Assembly (NCBI GenBank): GCA_036924085.1
Contig: JAVGWX010000013.1
Coordinates: 52,306,904-52,370,903 of the forward strand
Direction of reading: 5' to 3'
Source of the DNA: Ariolimax columbianus
Taxonomy: Eukaryota > Mollusca > Gastropoda > Stylommatophora > Arionidae
DNA length: 64,000 nt
Of this stretch, positions 10,001 to 19,514 are shown piece by piece; position 1 is the stretch's first letter; the number at the start of each line of letters is the position of its first letter. The translations under genes and the position numbers were made by a program. Under the pieces are notes generated by a model that ran no database searches, was not told where the DNA came from, and was given only the letters and a program-made list of their open reading frames with translations.

Positions 10001-12183
10001 CAACTTTACTTTCCTTTACACCACTCTCTATCCACCTTTACTTTCCTTTACATCACTCTCTATCCACCTTTACTTTCCTTTACATCACTCTCTATCCACC
10101 TTTACTTTCCATTACATCACTCTCTACCCACCTTTACTTTCCTTTACACAACTCTCTATCCACCTTTACTTTCCTTTACATCACTCTCTATCCACCCTTA
10201 CTTTCCTTTACATCACTATCTATCCACCCTTACTTTCCTTTACATCACTCTCTACCCACCTTTACTTTCCTTTACATCACTCTCTATCCACCTTTACTTT
10301 CCTTTACATCACTCTCTACCCAACTTTACTTTCCTTTACACCACTCTCTATCCACCTTTACTTTCCTTTACACCACTCTCTATCCACCTTTACTTTCCTT
10401 TACATCACTCTCTATCCACCTTTACTTTCCTTTACATCACTCTCTACCCAACTTTACTTTCCTTTACATCACTCTCTATCCACCTTTACTTTCCTTTACA
10501 TCACTCTCTACCCAACTTTGCTTTCCTTTACATCACTCTCTATCCACCTTTACTTTCCTTTACATCACTCTCTACCCAACTTTACTTTCCTTTACACCAC
10601 TCTCTGCATTATCTGCCTATGGTTATGATTACTGAAAATCGATTATTCTATCACTAGTCTGGACACATTCCTATCTCTTGACTTTAGCCTCTACTGTAGT
10701 CACCTGTCCAATCGTTCTCTCTGCCTGCTCCGTACACAGGATCACTCTTCTTGATTCTTGTCTTTCTATGTGCCCTGACTTATATGACAATAAATAATGT
10801 AAATTTCATTTACACTAACATACAAAACAAATCAAAACACGAAGCTCGTGTCCGGCTGCTTTTAAAACAAATAAAAACTTAAATCGTATGCTTGCTAACT
10901 TGCGAAACAAACAAAAACATAAAGCTCACGCCCATAACTTATAAAACTAATGAAAACTTAAATCGTATGCCCACTAACTTATAAAACGTATATAGTGATG
11001 TACTCTGCGACTTCGGGAAATGTCTGAATGCCTTGACGTATTCTACAACTCCACCCATTGCCAAAGTTAACTGTTCTTCTCATCATTCAAGTGTATTTGT
11101 ACTCCTTTTCTCAAACGTTTGACCTCTTTCTATAATTTTACATCATTTAGCAATTAAAGTTCCGTACACTCAGCCCCAATTTGCACATATTTACTGTTGG
11201 GGATAAGTTTGGTGAGGACACATTTTCAGCACAACACGAAATATATGCTGCAATACATATATACATAATATCAATAGCTGTCCATCGTTGTCGATGAGGA
11301 CTGCCGACAACATCCTCGTCACAGATTTCCCTGTTGGGTGTAGATGCGCATGTGACTGAACAGGTCAATGCGGGCACGAAAACATCAGCTGCCTAACGGG
11401 CACACGAGGTCTTTAGAAGGTGTTGGTGTTCCCGCTGTTCGTGGTTTCCGGGTCTCACGTCTGCTCTGGCTTTCACAACCCGGTGGTCTTCGCTGCTGGA
11501 TACATCCGCTTTGACCGCTCAGATCTGTTTTGCAAAAGACAGTCCCAGGTGACGATATCTATCTGGCAACTTTTCAGTGAGTCCATCACTGTCTTTAAAA
11601 CGTTTCTTTTGGCGCACTCTCTCGCGCCATCCCTCTCTGAGCTCGCCGTGGAGTAACTTCTTTGGGAGCCGCTCGTCTGACATACCGGACGCGGTATCCG
11701 GCCAATCTTAGTTGTGCTTTTTCTAGCAGTGCGTGGAGGCTGGGCATGTTAGCACTCGAAAGAACGTTGATGTCAGTGACACGATCTTGGCATCGAATGT
11801 GGAATATTCGTCCCAGGCAACCTGTGTGGAAGTGGTTTAATCATATACACATATGTCCCAAATATATACGCACAACACACGACCAGCTGTAGACACCGTG
11901 CTCCGTATTGGAGAAGGGAAAACAAATGAATGTCATACAAACCCAGAAAGCTAACGTTGACGGGATCCTTGAAACCTTGCTTGATAAAACACATGATGTT
12001 GATGATGTTGGACACGATACCAGACATTGTGATAACTTGGCAAAGAAAACCAAAGTTAATCCAAGATACGATTTCAGTCACTCTGTTACTTATCAACATC
12101 TCCGATACAAAACCCGTATCATAAATATGGATACTAGCATTAACTATACTGACAGTTTTCGTGTTTTCCACAAAGTCAGCCAT
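3412..12183 (-). CDS. chemosensory receptor-like GPCR, gene 1 (three exons joined)
   Basis: Predicted seven-transmembrane rhodopsin-class receptor of the gastropod chemosensory type. Exons 11943-12183, 7076-7290 and 3412-4023 (minus strand) join with phase 1 then phase 0 into 1,068 nt, 355 residues plus stop, a normal GPCR length, with no internal stop. Seen in order: N-terminus with an N-glycosylation site (NAS, residue 15), TM1 with Asn59, TM2 with LAISD (Asp86), TM3 ending in the E/DRY variant ERC (142-144), TM4-TM5 in exon 3, basic loop KKTKWRQK, TM6 with CFTP, and TM7 with NSSANILIYY in place of NPxxY. Introns are 4,652 and 3,052 bp and full of repeats. Ligand unknown. The chemosensory role is inferred from resemblance to Aplysia-type receptors; an orphan peptide receptor is possible. 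Confidence 0.8.
4140..4497 (-). repeat. dispersed repeat A, full copy
   Basis: About 355 bp, in the second intron of GPCR gene 1. Marker blocks, here reverse-complemented, are gctgagcagcgcatgagctg at one end, ggaccgaaaggtgcaaat in the middle and gaacgaacgaagcc at the other end. Other copies: 4710-4890, 12895-13015, 15412-15770, 38715-39070, 50425-50785, 51965-52075 and 54340-54690. Confidence 0.85.
4560..4700 (+). mobile_element. possible LINE C-terminal scrap
   Basis: A short open stretch reads ARADTLSSTVIPARIYGYEV, like the cysteine/tyrosine block that follows RT domains in LINE polyproteins. It is only about 140 bp, so the assignment is tentative. Confidence 0.3.
4710..4890 (-). repeat. 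dispersed repeat A, partial copy
   Basis: Contains only the half of repeat A with the gaacgaacgaagcc end and the ggaccgaaaggtgcaaat-type block (reverse complement), 220 bp from a full copy in the same orientation. It may be a local duplication. Confidence 0.8.
5110..5374. repeat. 136-bp tandem duplication
   Basis: The block containing taatcgaagaattcgg recurs 136 bp downstream (5147 and 5283), including aatcaagcatctttcaaaca and caaggactggc. The copies are nearly identical, so the duplication is recent. The sequence looks derived from a transposable element but was not assigned. Confidence 0.85.
5701..6180. repeat. 30-bp tandem repeat, 16 copies
   Basis: Exact 30-bp period (core atgggatatctgttgaccat). 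Copies 6 to 9 share the atgagata variant, so variants are clustered. Because 30 is a multiple of 3 and the unit has no stop on the minus strand, long minus-strand frames arise in all three phases; they are artefacts and not genes. Confidence 0.97.
6605..7055 (+). mobile_element. composite tRNA-headed SINE with CR1-like LINE tail
   Basis: An A-box-like tggtctcgagg (6624-6634) and a B-box-like gtttcgaattac (6667-6678) lie at tRNA-like spacing, as in a Pol III SINE promoter. A body follows to about 6850, then repeat B (6885-6990), then a tail with ggttgtatacagactctg and a run of ttaagtta to about 7055. The tail matches the 3' end of the CR1-like LINE at 33095-33165, a likely autonomous partner. 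No terminal duplication was checked. Confidence 0.6.
7076..7290 (-). CDS. GPCR gene 1, exon 2 (TM2-TM3)
   Basis: 215 nt. The acceptor is tgttcag followed by GT, completing a Gly codon split with exon 1 (phase 1). The donor is TTACAG followed by GTTAAA in phase 0. Encodes LAISDLGC...VERCLCITSPLQ: TM2 with its conserved Asp, the extracellular-loop Cys and the ERC motif at the base of TM3. Same length as exon 2 of gene 2 (47567-47781). Confidence 0.85.
7505..7930 (-). repeat. decayed 55-67-bp minisatellite derived from a LINE 3' tail
   Basis: Repeats of ggttgatcagtcctaagact followed by ggttgtaaggttgtctgagc. The same unit forms arrays at 19515-19985 and 36925-37125. At 20235-20420 and 36905-37125 one unit is continuous with coding sequence of a LINE C-terminus (ERVKW, DRVKW), which shows its origin. 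Confidence 0.8.
7935..9480 (-). pseudogene. LINE reverse transcriptase pseudogene (3' half)
   Basis: On the minus strand, in order: KVGCPAKLLCMIRSFYVGMK and GVKHVCVLVPTLF (9290-9410; RT fingers-palm block, usually GVKQGCVLAPTLF), the active-site block LLADDADLV (about 9110), then after interruptions RRLLWLDHVGRMEDGRIPKD and the CKRDLKAL tail (7942-8325). Several stops and frameshifts, and repeat B (8345-8555) is inserted in the middle. Both the substitutions and the nested repeat show that it is old. It lies in intron 1 of GPCR gene 1. Confidence 0.85.
8345..8555 (-). repeat. dispersed repeat B, inserted in a LINE pseudogene
   Basis: Marked by aggcgccatct and actctagtgtttgag-type blocks (reverse complement here). 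Plus-strand copies are at 6885-6990 and 19995-20225, with a weak partial at 14085-14135. Confidence 0.75.
9525..9660 (+). repeat. dispersed repeat, two copies in the window
   Basis: Shares cagatccacaccagcctc-like, tctgtctcttcc-like and gggagtctgacac blocks with 21960-22110, in the same orientation. It directly precedes the RT pseudogene at 7935-9480 and may be part of it. Confidence 0.55.
9871..10605. repeat. 32-bp tandem repeat, about 23 copies
   Basis: Unit core cacctttactttcctttaca, period 32 (copies at 9873, 9905, 9937, 9969 and on). A, C and T only in the sense strand, with c/t and a/c variants. The period is not a multiple of 3 and the unit lacks stops, so two overlapping frames stay open over 250 codons with a repeated peptide; these are not genes. 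Confidence 0.96.
10660..11400. other. intronic AT-rich DNA
   Basis: Part of intron 1 of GPCR gene 1. It holds imperfect direct repeats around 10860-10990 (aaatcgtatgc and cttataaaac blocks) and nothing else recognised. Confidence 0.4.
11410..11845 (-). mobile_element. LINE C-terminal fragment
   Basis: The minus strand reads GCL-IFHIRCQDRVTDINVL (about 11770-11840), then LEKAQLRLAGYRVRYVRRAA, then PKKLLHGELREGWRERVRQK and KRFKDSDGL. This is the familiar order CLRxxx...WQDRVTD...L-G-H...K.L.GEL..GKR of APE-type LINE C-termini. It ends about 100 bp inside the 5' end of GPCR intron 1 and is related to the fragments at 1400-1910 and 16090-16868. Confidence 0.75.
11943..12183 (-). CDS. GPCR gene 1, exon 1 (N-terminus and TM1)
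   Basis: Starts at ATG 12183 (MADFVENTK) and ends with TTTCTGG at the donor GTTTGT, leaving one base of a Gly codon. The 241 nt encode an extracellular N-terminus of about 45 residues and TM1 (GIVSNIINIMCF). The start was chosen because exon 1 of gene 2 has exactly the same length from its first ATG. Read-through past the donor is a shadow frame and not part of the gene. Confidence 0.8.
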
Positions 12184-12287
12184 TATATTTTAATTGTAAC
12201 TTTTTGTGAGGAATGAAAGAAACACCATTGTAGTCGCAATTACAAATCACAGACTGCAACAGTGGACGAGGCGTTAGGGACTTCATT

Positions 12288-12690
12288 ATACGAGGGACAG
12301 TTATTAAGTAACATCAGGTTTATTATAACATGCACGGAAGAGTATGTACAACGGACAATCTTATTTCAGACCACAGAATGGCTCTAACAATACTCCATGT
12401 AGGGGTTATGGCGATCGAGCAGTTGGCGCATGCACAAATTAGCGTACAACATGGCCGCCTCACTGGCGACTTGCACCGTGGAAGAACAACGTTATTTTTG
12501 TTTGTCAGAGGATCTACAGAAGAATGAAGGTTCAGAATTGAGACAGTAGATTCAGTCATATAAATATGGATGAATGGGTAGAAAGATTTCAAAACGGAAG
12601 GAAAAACAGCATTGATGAACCGCGGCGTGGGAGACCAGTAAGCTTGACAATGGACACAGTTAAACGACCATAGTAATGTAAATACTATGA
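12288..12690 (+). pseudogene. mariner-like transposase 5' fragment with left terminal repeat
   Basis: A TA followed by tacgagggacagttattaag (about 12286-12310) looks like a mariner-type terminal inverted repeat. Downstream, with one frameshift and a stop, come TVEEQRYFCLSEDLQ, then YRRMKVQ, then WVERFQNGRKNSIDEPRRGR and PVSLTMDTVK (12450-12675). This is the N-terminal HTH_48-type DNA-binding half of a mariner/SETMAR-type transposase. The catalytic DDE half is missing. It lies just upstream of GPCR gene 1. Confidence 0.7.
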
Positions 12691-12894
12691 GACAACAAAC
12701 CTTTACTTAAATAAAAATGTTGCATGCCATTACCTGATCACGAATTAGGTCACTAAACAAAACATATGCACTCTAGCCTCTCTGCCAGCCGTCGGATATG
12801 TTAGTTGCCTGTCGTAAATGATATTCAGAAGTTGACATAAACAAAGTGTCATATATGCCGTCTCTGATCAAAGGTCATCAGAGCTCAACTCCTG

Positions 12895-13015
12895 TAGTCT
12901 GTCTAAGAGAACAGGGATCGAAGAGGGAAGGGAAATCCGGTCCCCAAAAAATGCCGCGCTAAAACCGGATGTGTCAGGTAGAAAATCGCAAATATCGCAG
13001 CCTGACTGTAAATAA
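12895..13015 (+). repeat. dispersed repeat A, diverged fragment
   Basis: Blocks gggatcgaagagggaag, ccccaaaaaatgc, accggatgtgt and gcaaatatcgcag align in order with the central part of repeat A. More diverged than the other copies. Confidence 0.6.
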
Positions 13016-13370
13016 CGGGCATAACAACGGCCTATTCAGTAGGAACACCAGAAAGAAAGAAATGAAATAGAGCGTCCGAGTATGGAAGTGGTAGAGAGCT
13101 CGCTATACACAGCATTGATGATGTGCTCGATCCCTGTTATCTAACCGCTCCAATCGGCACAACTGTAAATGGGTACCTGACTTTCTGTTAAGTGATTGAA
13201 GTTTGAGACATACTTTCTATACACAACGAAAATAGTAACTTACCAGTTTCTGTGTATGTTTTCATGTTCCCATTTCAGGATTAACCAAAATGCCATTTCA
13301 GGATTAAAACAAATCTCATTTTGGGACTAACCAAAACCCATTTCAGGAAAAACCAAAATCCAATTTCGAG

Positions 13371-13545
13371 GAGACCATTTCAGGACTAACAGGTAACTCA
13401 ATTTAGGGTTAACGAAGAGACCATTTCAGAACTAACAGGTAACTCAATTCTGGGTTAAGGAAGAGACCATTTCAGAAATAACAAGTAACTCAATTTAGGG
13501 TTAATGAAGAGACCATTTTATAAATAACAGGTAATCCATACCAGA
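13371..13545. repeat. 46-bp tandem repeat, about 4 copies
   Basis: Copies at 13371, 13417, 13463 and 13509 (core gagaccatttcaggactaac). Degenerate shorter versions of the same motif extend upstream to about 13275. Confidence 0.9.
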
Positions 13546-13559
13546 GTTATAAAACAGCC

Positions 13560-14080
13560 GATTTCAGGATCAACAAAACTCCCGTTTTTGTACTAACAAA
13601 CAAGTATGCAGTAGAGAGCAGACAATGTGTTGATTCTGTTCTCACAAACATGCAAGAAATAATTCAATTGAAATCAAACTATTTAACAAAATAATGAAAA
13701 CATAGCATGCCTATCTGTCCCATCACGCCACCAAAACTGTACCATTGAGTCTATTGCCGTCGTGGACTAGTCTCATGGGCCTGAGTTCTAATTGTGTCAT
13801 CATCAAAATGAGAAAAAATAAATGATAACAAATTGTTTAAAGTTCGTTAAAATTCAATTTAATCACAATTTTGTTAAAGGGTATGGTCAGATACCGCACC
13901 AAGAGGAGAAGGCAAACGGAAGCTACGTTACGACCAATAGGCCTCATCAAGGACAACAAATAACAATCAGAGCAAGTTAATCAAAGATGGAATCAATGAG
14001 TATGTTAATCTTTTATAATTCCAACAGAGAATATGTCGCAAAAAGGGAACTGTGTGGCTATAACATCAGGACTTGGTTAT
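13560..14080. other. intergenic DNA
   Basis: AT-rich. No recognised gene or repeat. Confidence 0.4.
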
Positions 14081-14084
14081 GTGG

Positions 14085-14240
14085 TTAGCGGAATGGCGCC
14101 TGACAAGTTGCAGGTCTACCTTGTTCTAATTTACGCATCCACTACCACCAGTCCCCAAAAAGGCTATCTGGCATTCCAGAGGCTAACAGATACGGGGATT
14201 GACCTGGCAAGTCACCAGAGGATTTTCGCCGGCAAAAAAA
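14085..14240 (+). repeat. possible diverged repeat B fragment
   Basis: The block ggaatggcgcctgacaagtt followed by gcaggtctac resembles the start of repeat B (atggcgcctaacaggctg). The remainder is not recognised. Confidence 0.35.
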
Positions 14241-14421
14241 TCTGAAACAAAGGAGGTCACATCTCCCCACGACGTCTATCGACACAAGTGGACTGAATAT
14301 AGATAGATAGATAATCTATTGGCCACATGATGATAACAAACAGACAATTTGTTTATAATCAAGGAGAAAACTAAATCTATAAACGGGATAAGTTGCCCTT
14401 AATTTGGAATTAGTCAAGGTC

Positions 14422-14476
14422 TTCTTGTTGCTGTTGTTGTTATTGTTGTTGTTATTTTTGTTGTTATTGTTGTTGA
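14422..14476. repeat. TTG trinucleotide microsatellite
   Basis: Interrupted (ttg)n run. Confidence 0.9.
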
Positions 14477-14489
14477 ATGCTCACAATGA

Positions 14490-14760
14490 GCAGGATTACT
14501 CTTTTTGTGCGCCCTGGAAAGGACGTTAAGTGGCGGGGTGTCGTATCATTTCTCACATCCCGAGCGTGCTGGTGAGGGTGGACCAGGGTCCTCCAGGCGG
14601 TTGTGCTATGCTTGGCCTCCACTGCGTGTCGCTCACTACTACGGGGATCACGTCGATCTATCACCTTGTTAGCCAGGCTGACATGGATACAACCAGTTTT
14701 CAGGAAGGACTGCGGGGAACTCAAGGTGAGGGTCTTGGACAGTATATTTTGCATTCATTT
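14490..14760 (+). repeat. dispersed repeat E, copy 2
   Basis: Direct-orientation counterpart of 2477-2750. Shares ggttgtgctatgcttggc-type and gctcactactacgggg-type blocks. Confidence 0.6.
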
Positions 14761-14769
14761 CGTATACAA

Positions 14770-15410
14770 GCAAAATTCCCGACTCAAAACAGATATTGAA
14801 ATTTACTTTAAAATGTGCACGATGTTGCATAGTTAAACTAATAACTTTATAAGATGTACACAAATAAATAATAGTAGACTGGTGTCAAAATAACAATGAT
14901 GGAGATGGACAAAATCTATCAGACGAGAAATTTATAATTACCCAAGTTTGAAGTAAATGATAGTTTGGTGTTTTTATGAACTTTCTACGAGTATGTATGT
15001 CACATGGACATTAATGTCATGTCTCAACGTCAAAACATATTATAAAACATTAGCAACAGTATATTGCTATAGGCGAAATTATGAATGCTACACAAATATG
15101 GGTCGCTGGCAGACAACTGTGTATTTAAAATGTATATGACATTAAGTATTAACTGGTAACAATCCAGTGGTAATGTACATATTTATTTATTTAATTCAGC
15201 TGTTATGTATTTGCTGTTTGTCTCTGCTAATTTACAAAGATGTCACGAAAGTGAAATAAAGATAGATGAAATGTTTAACTTTTACAATATTATTAAAAAC
15301 CAAATATTTACATTATCTGTCACGACAAAGCCTATTTATTCAGTGAATATCTCAATGATAGTTCGCAGCAGTTGAATCTGTAATTTTACATTTCCGAATT
15401 ATTAAAAATA
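14770..15410. other. AT-rich intergenic DNA
   Basis: No recognised feature; short frames only. Confidence 0.4.
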
Positions 15411-15411
15411 A

Positions 15412-15770
15412 ATCTTCTTCTTCGTTCGTTCTCAAACTCTCGCTACCAGGACCTAAAAATCGTTTTGCAAGTAGCAGGATGGTGTCCAGAGAACGAAATG
15501 CGTTGTGTCATATTTTACAGCTTGACTGCGATATTTGCACATTTCGGCCCAACACATCCGACCAGCAAGCATTTTTGGGTACCGGGTTAACCTTTCCTTT
15601 TCGATCCCTTCTACTTAGCCAGTCTGCTCTGTTGCATCCTCTTATTCAGGATCACCGCGTGGAGGTGTAGAAGGGTCTTGGCGGGTCTGGTTCTCTGGTC
15701 CTGATGCTAGCAGTCAGCTATGGGTCGCTGACGGCTGCAGCTCATGCGCTGCTCAAAGTCTTGAACCATG
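15412..15770 (-). repeat. dispersed repeat A, full copy
   Basis: Same length and block order as 4140-4497, in the same orientation (gaacgaacgaagaag end at low coordinates, gctgc/ctgcagc end at high coordinates). Confidence 0.85.
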
Positions 15771-16089
15771 TCCGTACACAATATGCAAACAACATATCTT
15801 AACTATACCGCAGTGCCACCACCAATATGGGGAACAAACTGGGGAACTATGGAAACATGGAAAGAGACGCATTTACACGGACTGGGGAACTGTTATTGTG
15901 TTGTTCGTCCATGCTAATCGAAGAGGACTACTTTGTCAACATTCACTATTCACATGCGTTGAAATATGGCTACATCAGCCAATCGGGGCCCGGAATTGTC
16001 TGCCGCATTGAGTACAAGGACATAGGATACTCCCTATCACTGGGGTTGAAGAAGGATTGATGTGAGCTGACTTGTGAAGCAATCGTCTC

Positions 16090-16868
16090 TGAATAGCCTC
16101 ATTTATTCTTGATGTCTCGTGTCTCTGAACACCCTCAGCAATAGTGCTGCGCAAGTCTGTGCGATTTTTGGCAATTCTTCCTAGTCATCGTGGTCAATAT
16201 CGCACTGGATCAGTGATCTGTTAAAGTGTGTCCTTGTCCGGTGTGTGCTGACCACCATAGAGCAACTCTTTAGGTAGACGTTGATACGACATGTGTACCA
16301 CATGACCAACCGATCTCAGTTGTACTGCACATAAGCTGGACATCCGCGATCACGCTTGCACATTTGTATTTGGCACCCTGTTCTGCCATCTAATCCTCAG
16401 CAGTTTCCGCAGGCAACCCATGTTGAAGTCGTTTAATTTTCCGACATGGCGACTATAGACGGCTCGGCTCACGCACACATATAAGTGGCTAGGTAAAACA
16501 ACTGCAGAGTAGACCTTTATTTTTGTTTTAGTTCTGATTCCTCGCCTGTCCCACACCTTACTACGAAGTCTGCTAAATGCCGCACCCGCCCTAGCTATTC
16601 TTGTATTAACTTCATCATCTATGTGAACAGCCTGAGACAGAGTACTGCCAAGGTACTTGAATCTGTTCACATTGTTTAGACAGTGGTTGTGTACCGTGAC
16701 TGGAGGTTCTGAATGGTCATATCTGGAGCCGGTTGATGTTGAACCTCTGTCGTTGTGATGAGGAAGGTTAAGCCAAACTTAACGCAAGATGAAGCGAACC
16801 GGTTCATGCATTCTTGCATGACAACCACCGTTTTGGAATTTAAAGCACAGTCGTTCACATAAAGTCTA
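16090..16868 (-). pseudogene. LINE RT-to-C-terminus pseudogene
   Basis: The minus strand reads NDCALNSKTVVVMQECMNRF (just after the active-site block, whose YADD is degraded to YVND), FGLTFLITTTEVQHQPAPD, FKYLGSTLSQAVHIDDEVNT, VYSAVVLPSHLYVC, CLRKLLRIRWQNRVPNTNV and a weaker tail to about 16100. This is the block order of APE-type LINE C-termini often annotated as endonuclease-reverse transcriptase. Two frames and missing pieces show decay. Its 5' side is cut by the 28S-derived element beginning at about 16868. Confidence 0.85.
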
Positions 16869-17429
16869 CTAATGACAGGGCGTTGCTACGGTAATCCTGC
16901 TCAACCCGAGAGGAATCGCAGGTTTCAGACACTTGGTCATTAACTGACTAATAGCTTTCTCTTGATTCGTTGGGTCTAATAGGGAACGGGTGCTGGTATT
17001 AGACAGGAAGACAGGTCAGTTTTACGCTACTAATGACAGGGCGTTGCTACGGTAATCCTGCTCAATTCGAGAGGAATCGCAGGTCTCAGACACTTGGTCC
17101 ACGTGCTAGGCTGATAAGCCAATGGTGCGAGGCTACCATCTGAGGGATTTCGGCCGAACGTATCTAAGCCGGAATCACCCCCTGAATCTCAGCACCACTG
17201 CAACGGGAGGCAACGATATGGTTTGGACCTGGGGCTCGCGTCCCAGCCCGACCCGGTCGAGCCGCAGAAAGAGGTCTCTGCCGTCCCGCCAATCAAAGCG
17301 GGCGGGGAGCTGCTCGATATTCACCCCATACGGCGTTGAGGTGTGAAACCACTAGTAGAAGACTTAGTTCTTGGTCGGGCAACCTCACTGCAAACTGTTG
17401 AGACTCAGCCCTTGATCATGAGATATGTC
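16868..17429 (+). rRNA. 28S rRNA 3'-end fragment, rearranged
   Basis: Recognised by ggtaatcctgctca, cgagaggaatcgcagg, gataagccaatggtgcgagg, ctaccatctgaggga and, at the 3' end, gacttagttcttggtcgg followed by actcagcccttgat, which matches the final hairpin region of animal 28S. The first about 160 bp are duplicated. Substitutions (for example atttcgg where 28S has attatga) show that it is not a functional gene. Confidence 0.85.
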
Positions 17430-17915
17430 CGCACACCAGGCGAACACCATCTCCGTGCCATGACCAGGCTTGTCCCCTGGTTAAATGCACTCCTGCCTCG
17501 CTCTTTACCTCTGTCTGCTATCAGTCATCCCAATGGACGCAGAAGAGATGCAGGCCAGCGGACATTGCACATCTGCCCTATTGTGACAACCTCCCAGGTA
17601 GCGGGGAATGCTAGACGTACCATCATTGCAGAGAAGCCGAGAAAATAAAGGGAGCAAGGAGATACCCCTCTCACATGCATATGCTACGTTTCTGGCAGGA
17701 CGTGACGATCCTGGGATACAGACACACTGGACTGCCTCTCTTCCGGGATACTTGAAAAACTAGTACATACAGTTAATCATATCATATCATATCATATCAT
17801 CACCACACCCTATAGACACGAGTGGTGAAAACTCGATACTTCTGCAAGACAACTTCTCTAAGAGAGACAACTCTGACCACAAACAACGTTTGTCAGCGTA
17901 CGAAGAAGAAGACAA
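16868..17915 (+). mobile_element. short 28S-derived element (non-autonomous relative of 40140-47326)
   Basis: Three parts in order. (1) 16868-17429: 3' end of 28S rRNA with a 160-bp tandem duplication (taatgacagggcgttgctac at 16871 and again at 17031). (2) 17430-17897: a module shared with 42896-43330, including gctacgtttctggca, ctggactgcctctcttccgg and a catat-type microsatellite. (3) A tail gcgtacgaagaagaag, close to the tail gcgtacgatgaagaag of the long element. LINE coding sequence is absent. No clear target duplication was seen. Confidence 0.7.
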
Positions 17916-17934
17916 TATAGATGGTCTAAGAGCA

Positions 17935-18015
17935 ACAAGTATGCACCATTAACTTAACTTAACCTAACTTATTTATGCTGGTTTAGAAGGCTCTGTAGAG
18001 TCTGTAGACAACTAG
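17935..18015 (-). repeat. CR1-like LINE or SINE 3' tail
   Basis: Reverse complement of the tail at 33095-33165 (ttaacttaac, tggtttagaag, gtctgtagacaac). No coding part. Confidence 0.55.
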
Positions 18016-18059
18016 TTTCCACCACATAACAAAACCAAAAATAACCAAGACCCTCCTTA

Positions 18060-19160
18060 ATTAAACTGTGTGCAAATTTCTGAGGAGGTAAGACAGGGAT
18101 GTATTCTCTCATCTTATATATATATATAACATAAATGCGGAATATATAATGAGAAATGTTAGGGAAGACGAGAACATTGAAAGTTTGAATACATTTACCA
18201 TTGGCGGTTACGAGATTCCAAAGTTACGATACGCAGACGACACAGTGCAAAACGGCTAGGGCAGCTAATTTCAGCTGTAAATGGACACTAAAAGTCAAAA
18301 CATGTTTATAAACACAAGCAAAACAAAGATAATGACCACTGACAAAACACGATGTCATCATAAATTTACAGTGGCTGGTGAGGAAATAAATTAGGTCATG
18401 CATTTTGAATACTTGGGCTCCAGAATTGACAAAAATGGCGACTGCCGGAAAGATTTAAGAAGACTAGCCACGACAATGCAGAGACTGAACAGCCTAAAGA
18501 AATTGTTGAAGAGCACCAACACAACGACAAATGTGAATATCTTGAGGGCCAGTGTTTTTCCTGTGGCCGCAAATGGCTGCGAGTCATGGACGATTAACAA
18601 AACTTCTAGACAAAAATCGAATCCTTCCAGCCAAAATGTTACAAAAAGATCCTCAGAATAGAAGTCGTTGATATTCATGACTTGTCTACCCATCATCGCT
18701 ATTTTTACATCAGTTAAATTAGTTCTCAAATTCTTTGTCATGCAACTTCTGTATCTGTCATGCTAGGCCTCTCTAAATCCAGTTTACGGATGACAAATAA
18801 ACAGTTAGCCGACCAAATCTGAGGTTCAAAGCTGCGTCTAAGCATGTGCAGAGAAAAAGTCTAATATAGATATTCGGCAAGAGTTGAACATAAAAGTAAA
18901 CTGGTTTATCAATTTCATTTTGGTCAGAAAATGTAAGTACTTTGGTCACATCAAGAGACACAACGATGTTGAGAGAACAGTGATGGAAGATATGGTGTCA
19001 GGCAAAAGAGGAAGGGGTATACCACGAAGACGATGGCACCAAGATATACAGGAAGCCTGGGTATGACTGGCGGAGGCTTGAGTTTTGGCAAGGGAAAGAG
19101 TTTCTTTCAGACAGATTGTGATGGGAACGACCTTCTATAAAGAACATGCTACACGATAAG
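18060..19160 (+). pseudogene. LINE RT pseudogene, interrupted
   Basis: In order: EVRQGCILSS (18085), IPKLRYADDTV (RT active site YADD, about 18213-18245), FEYLGSRIDKNGDCRKDLRR (18405), FPVAANGCESWTIN (18550), then the break, then KYFGHIKRHNDVERTVMEDM (about 18930), SGKRGRGIPRRRWHQDIQEA and LARERVSFRQ (19085). The interruption at 18663-18880 is repeat C. Frameshifts and stops throughout. The same C-terminus is found at 57230-57440. Confidence 0.85.
18663..18880 (-). repeat. dispersed repeat C, inserted in a LINE
   Basis: Shares gtcgttgatattca, gtctacccatcatc, acatcagt(c/t)aaatta and catgcag-type blocks with 22692-22890 in the same orientation. It splits the LINE at 18060-19160. Confidence 0.7.
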
Positions 19161-19514
19161 TATATTTATAAAAATCATAATTGACGCGGTCCTCGAACAG
19201 GTTGTCAATCTTGGGCGGCTCCTAACATCGTCTCCAGTCGAAAGGATTCGTCACAAAGTGACCAGTGAACGAGTGTGTGGTCCATGCTTACTGGAGTCGC
19301 TCCAGTTCGGTCTTATTAATCCTGCATGAGTCCTTGATGATGAATCTGGGGTTGCCATTAACCCTTTCTTTCCAGATCAGGGTCGTTGCTTTCACTACTG
19401 CTGCCCTGCTGCTGGACTGTTCCCTCATCCTCCGCCACCCTATGTTAACTTGTAAAGTGGAGGCCCATGAGAAGTGCACTATTTTGAATGATGGAACGTG
19501 GTTTTCTGAAGGAT

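Noticed and set aside
9836..10657. Plus-strand frames of 273 and 254 codons rich in FTFLYITLYPP
   Set aside because: Product of the stop-free 32-bp tandem repeat; two phases give the same peptide.
17122..17648. 74- and 101-codon frames
   Set aside because: They lie on 28S-derived rRNA and the shared module; no protein similarity seen.
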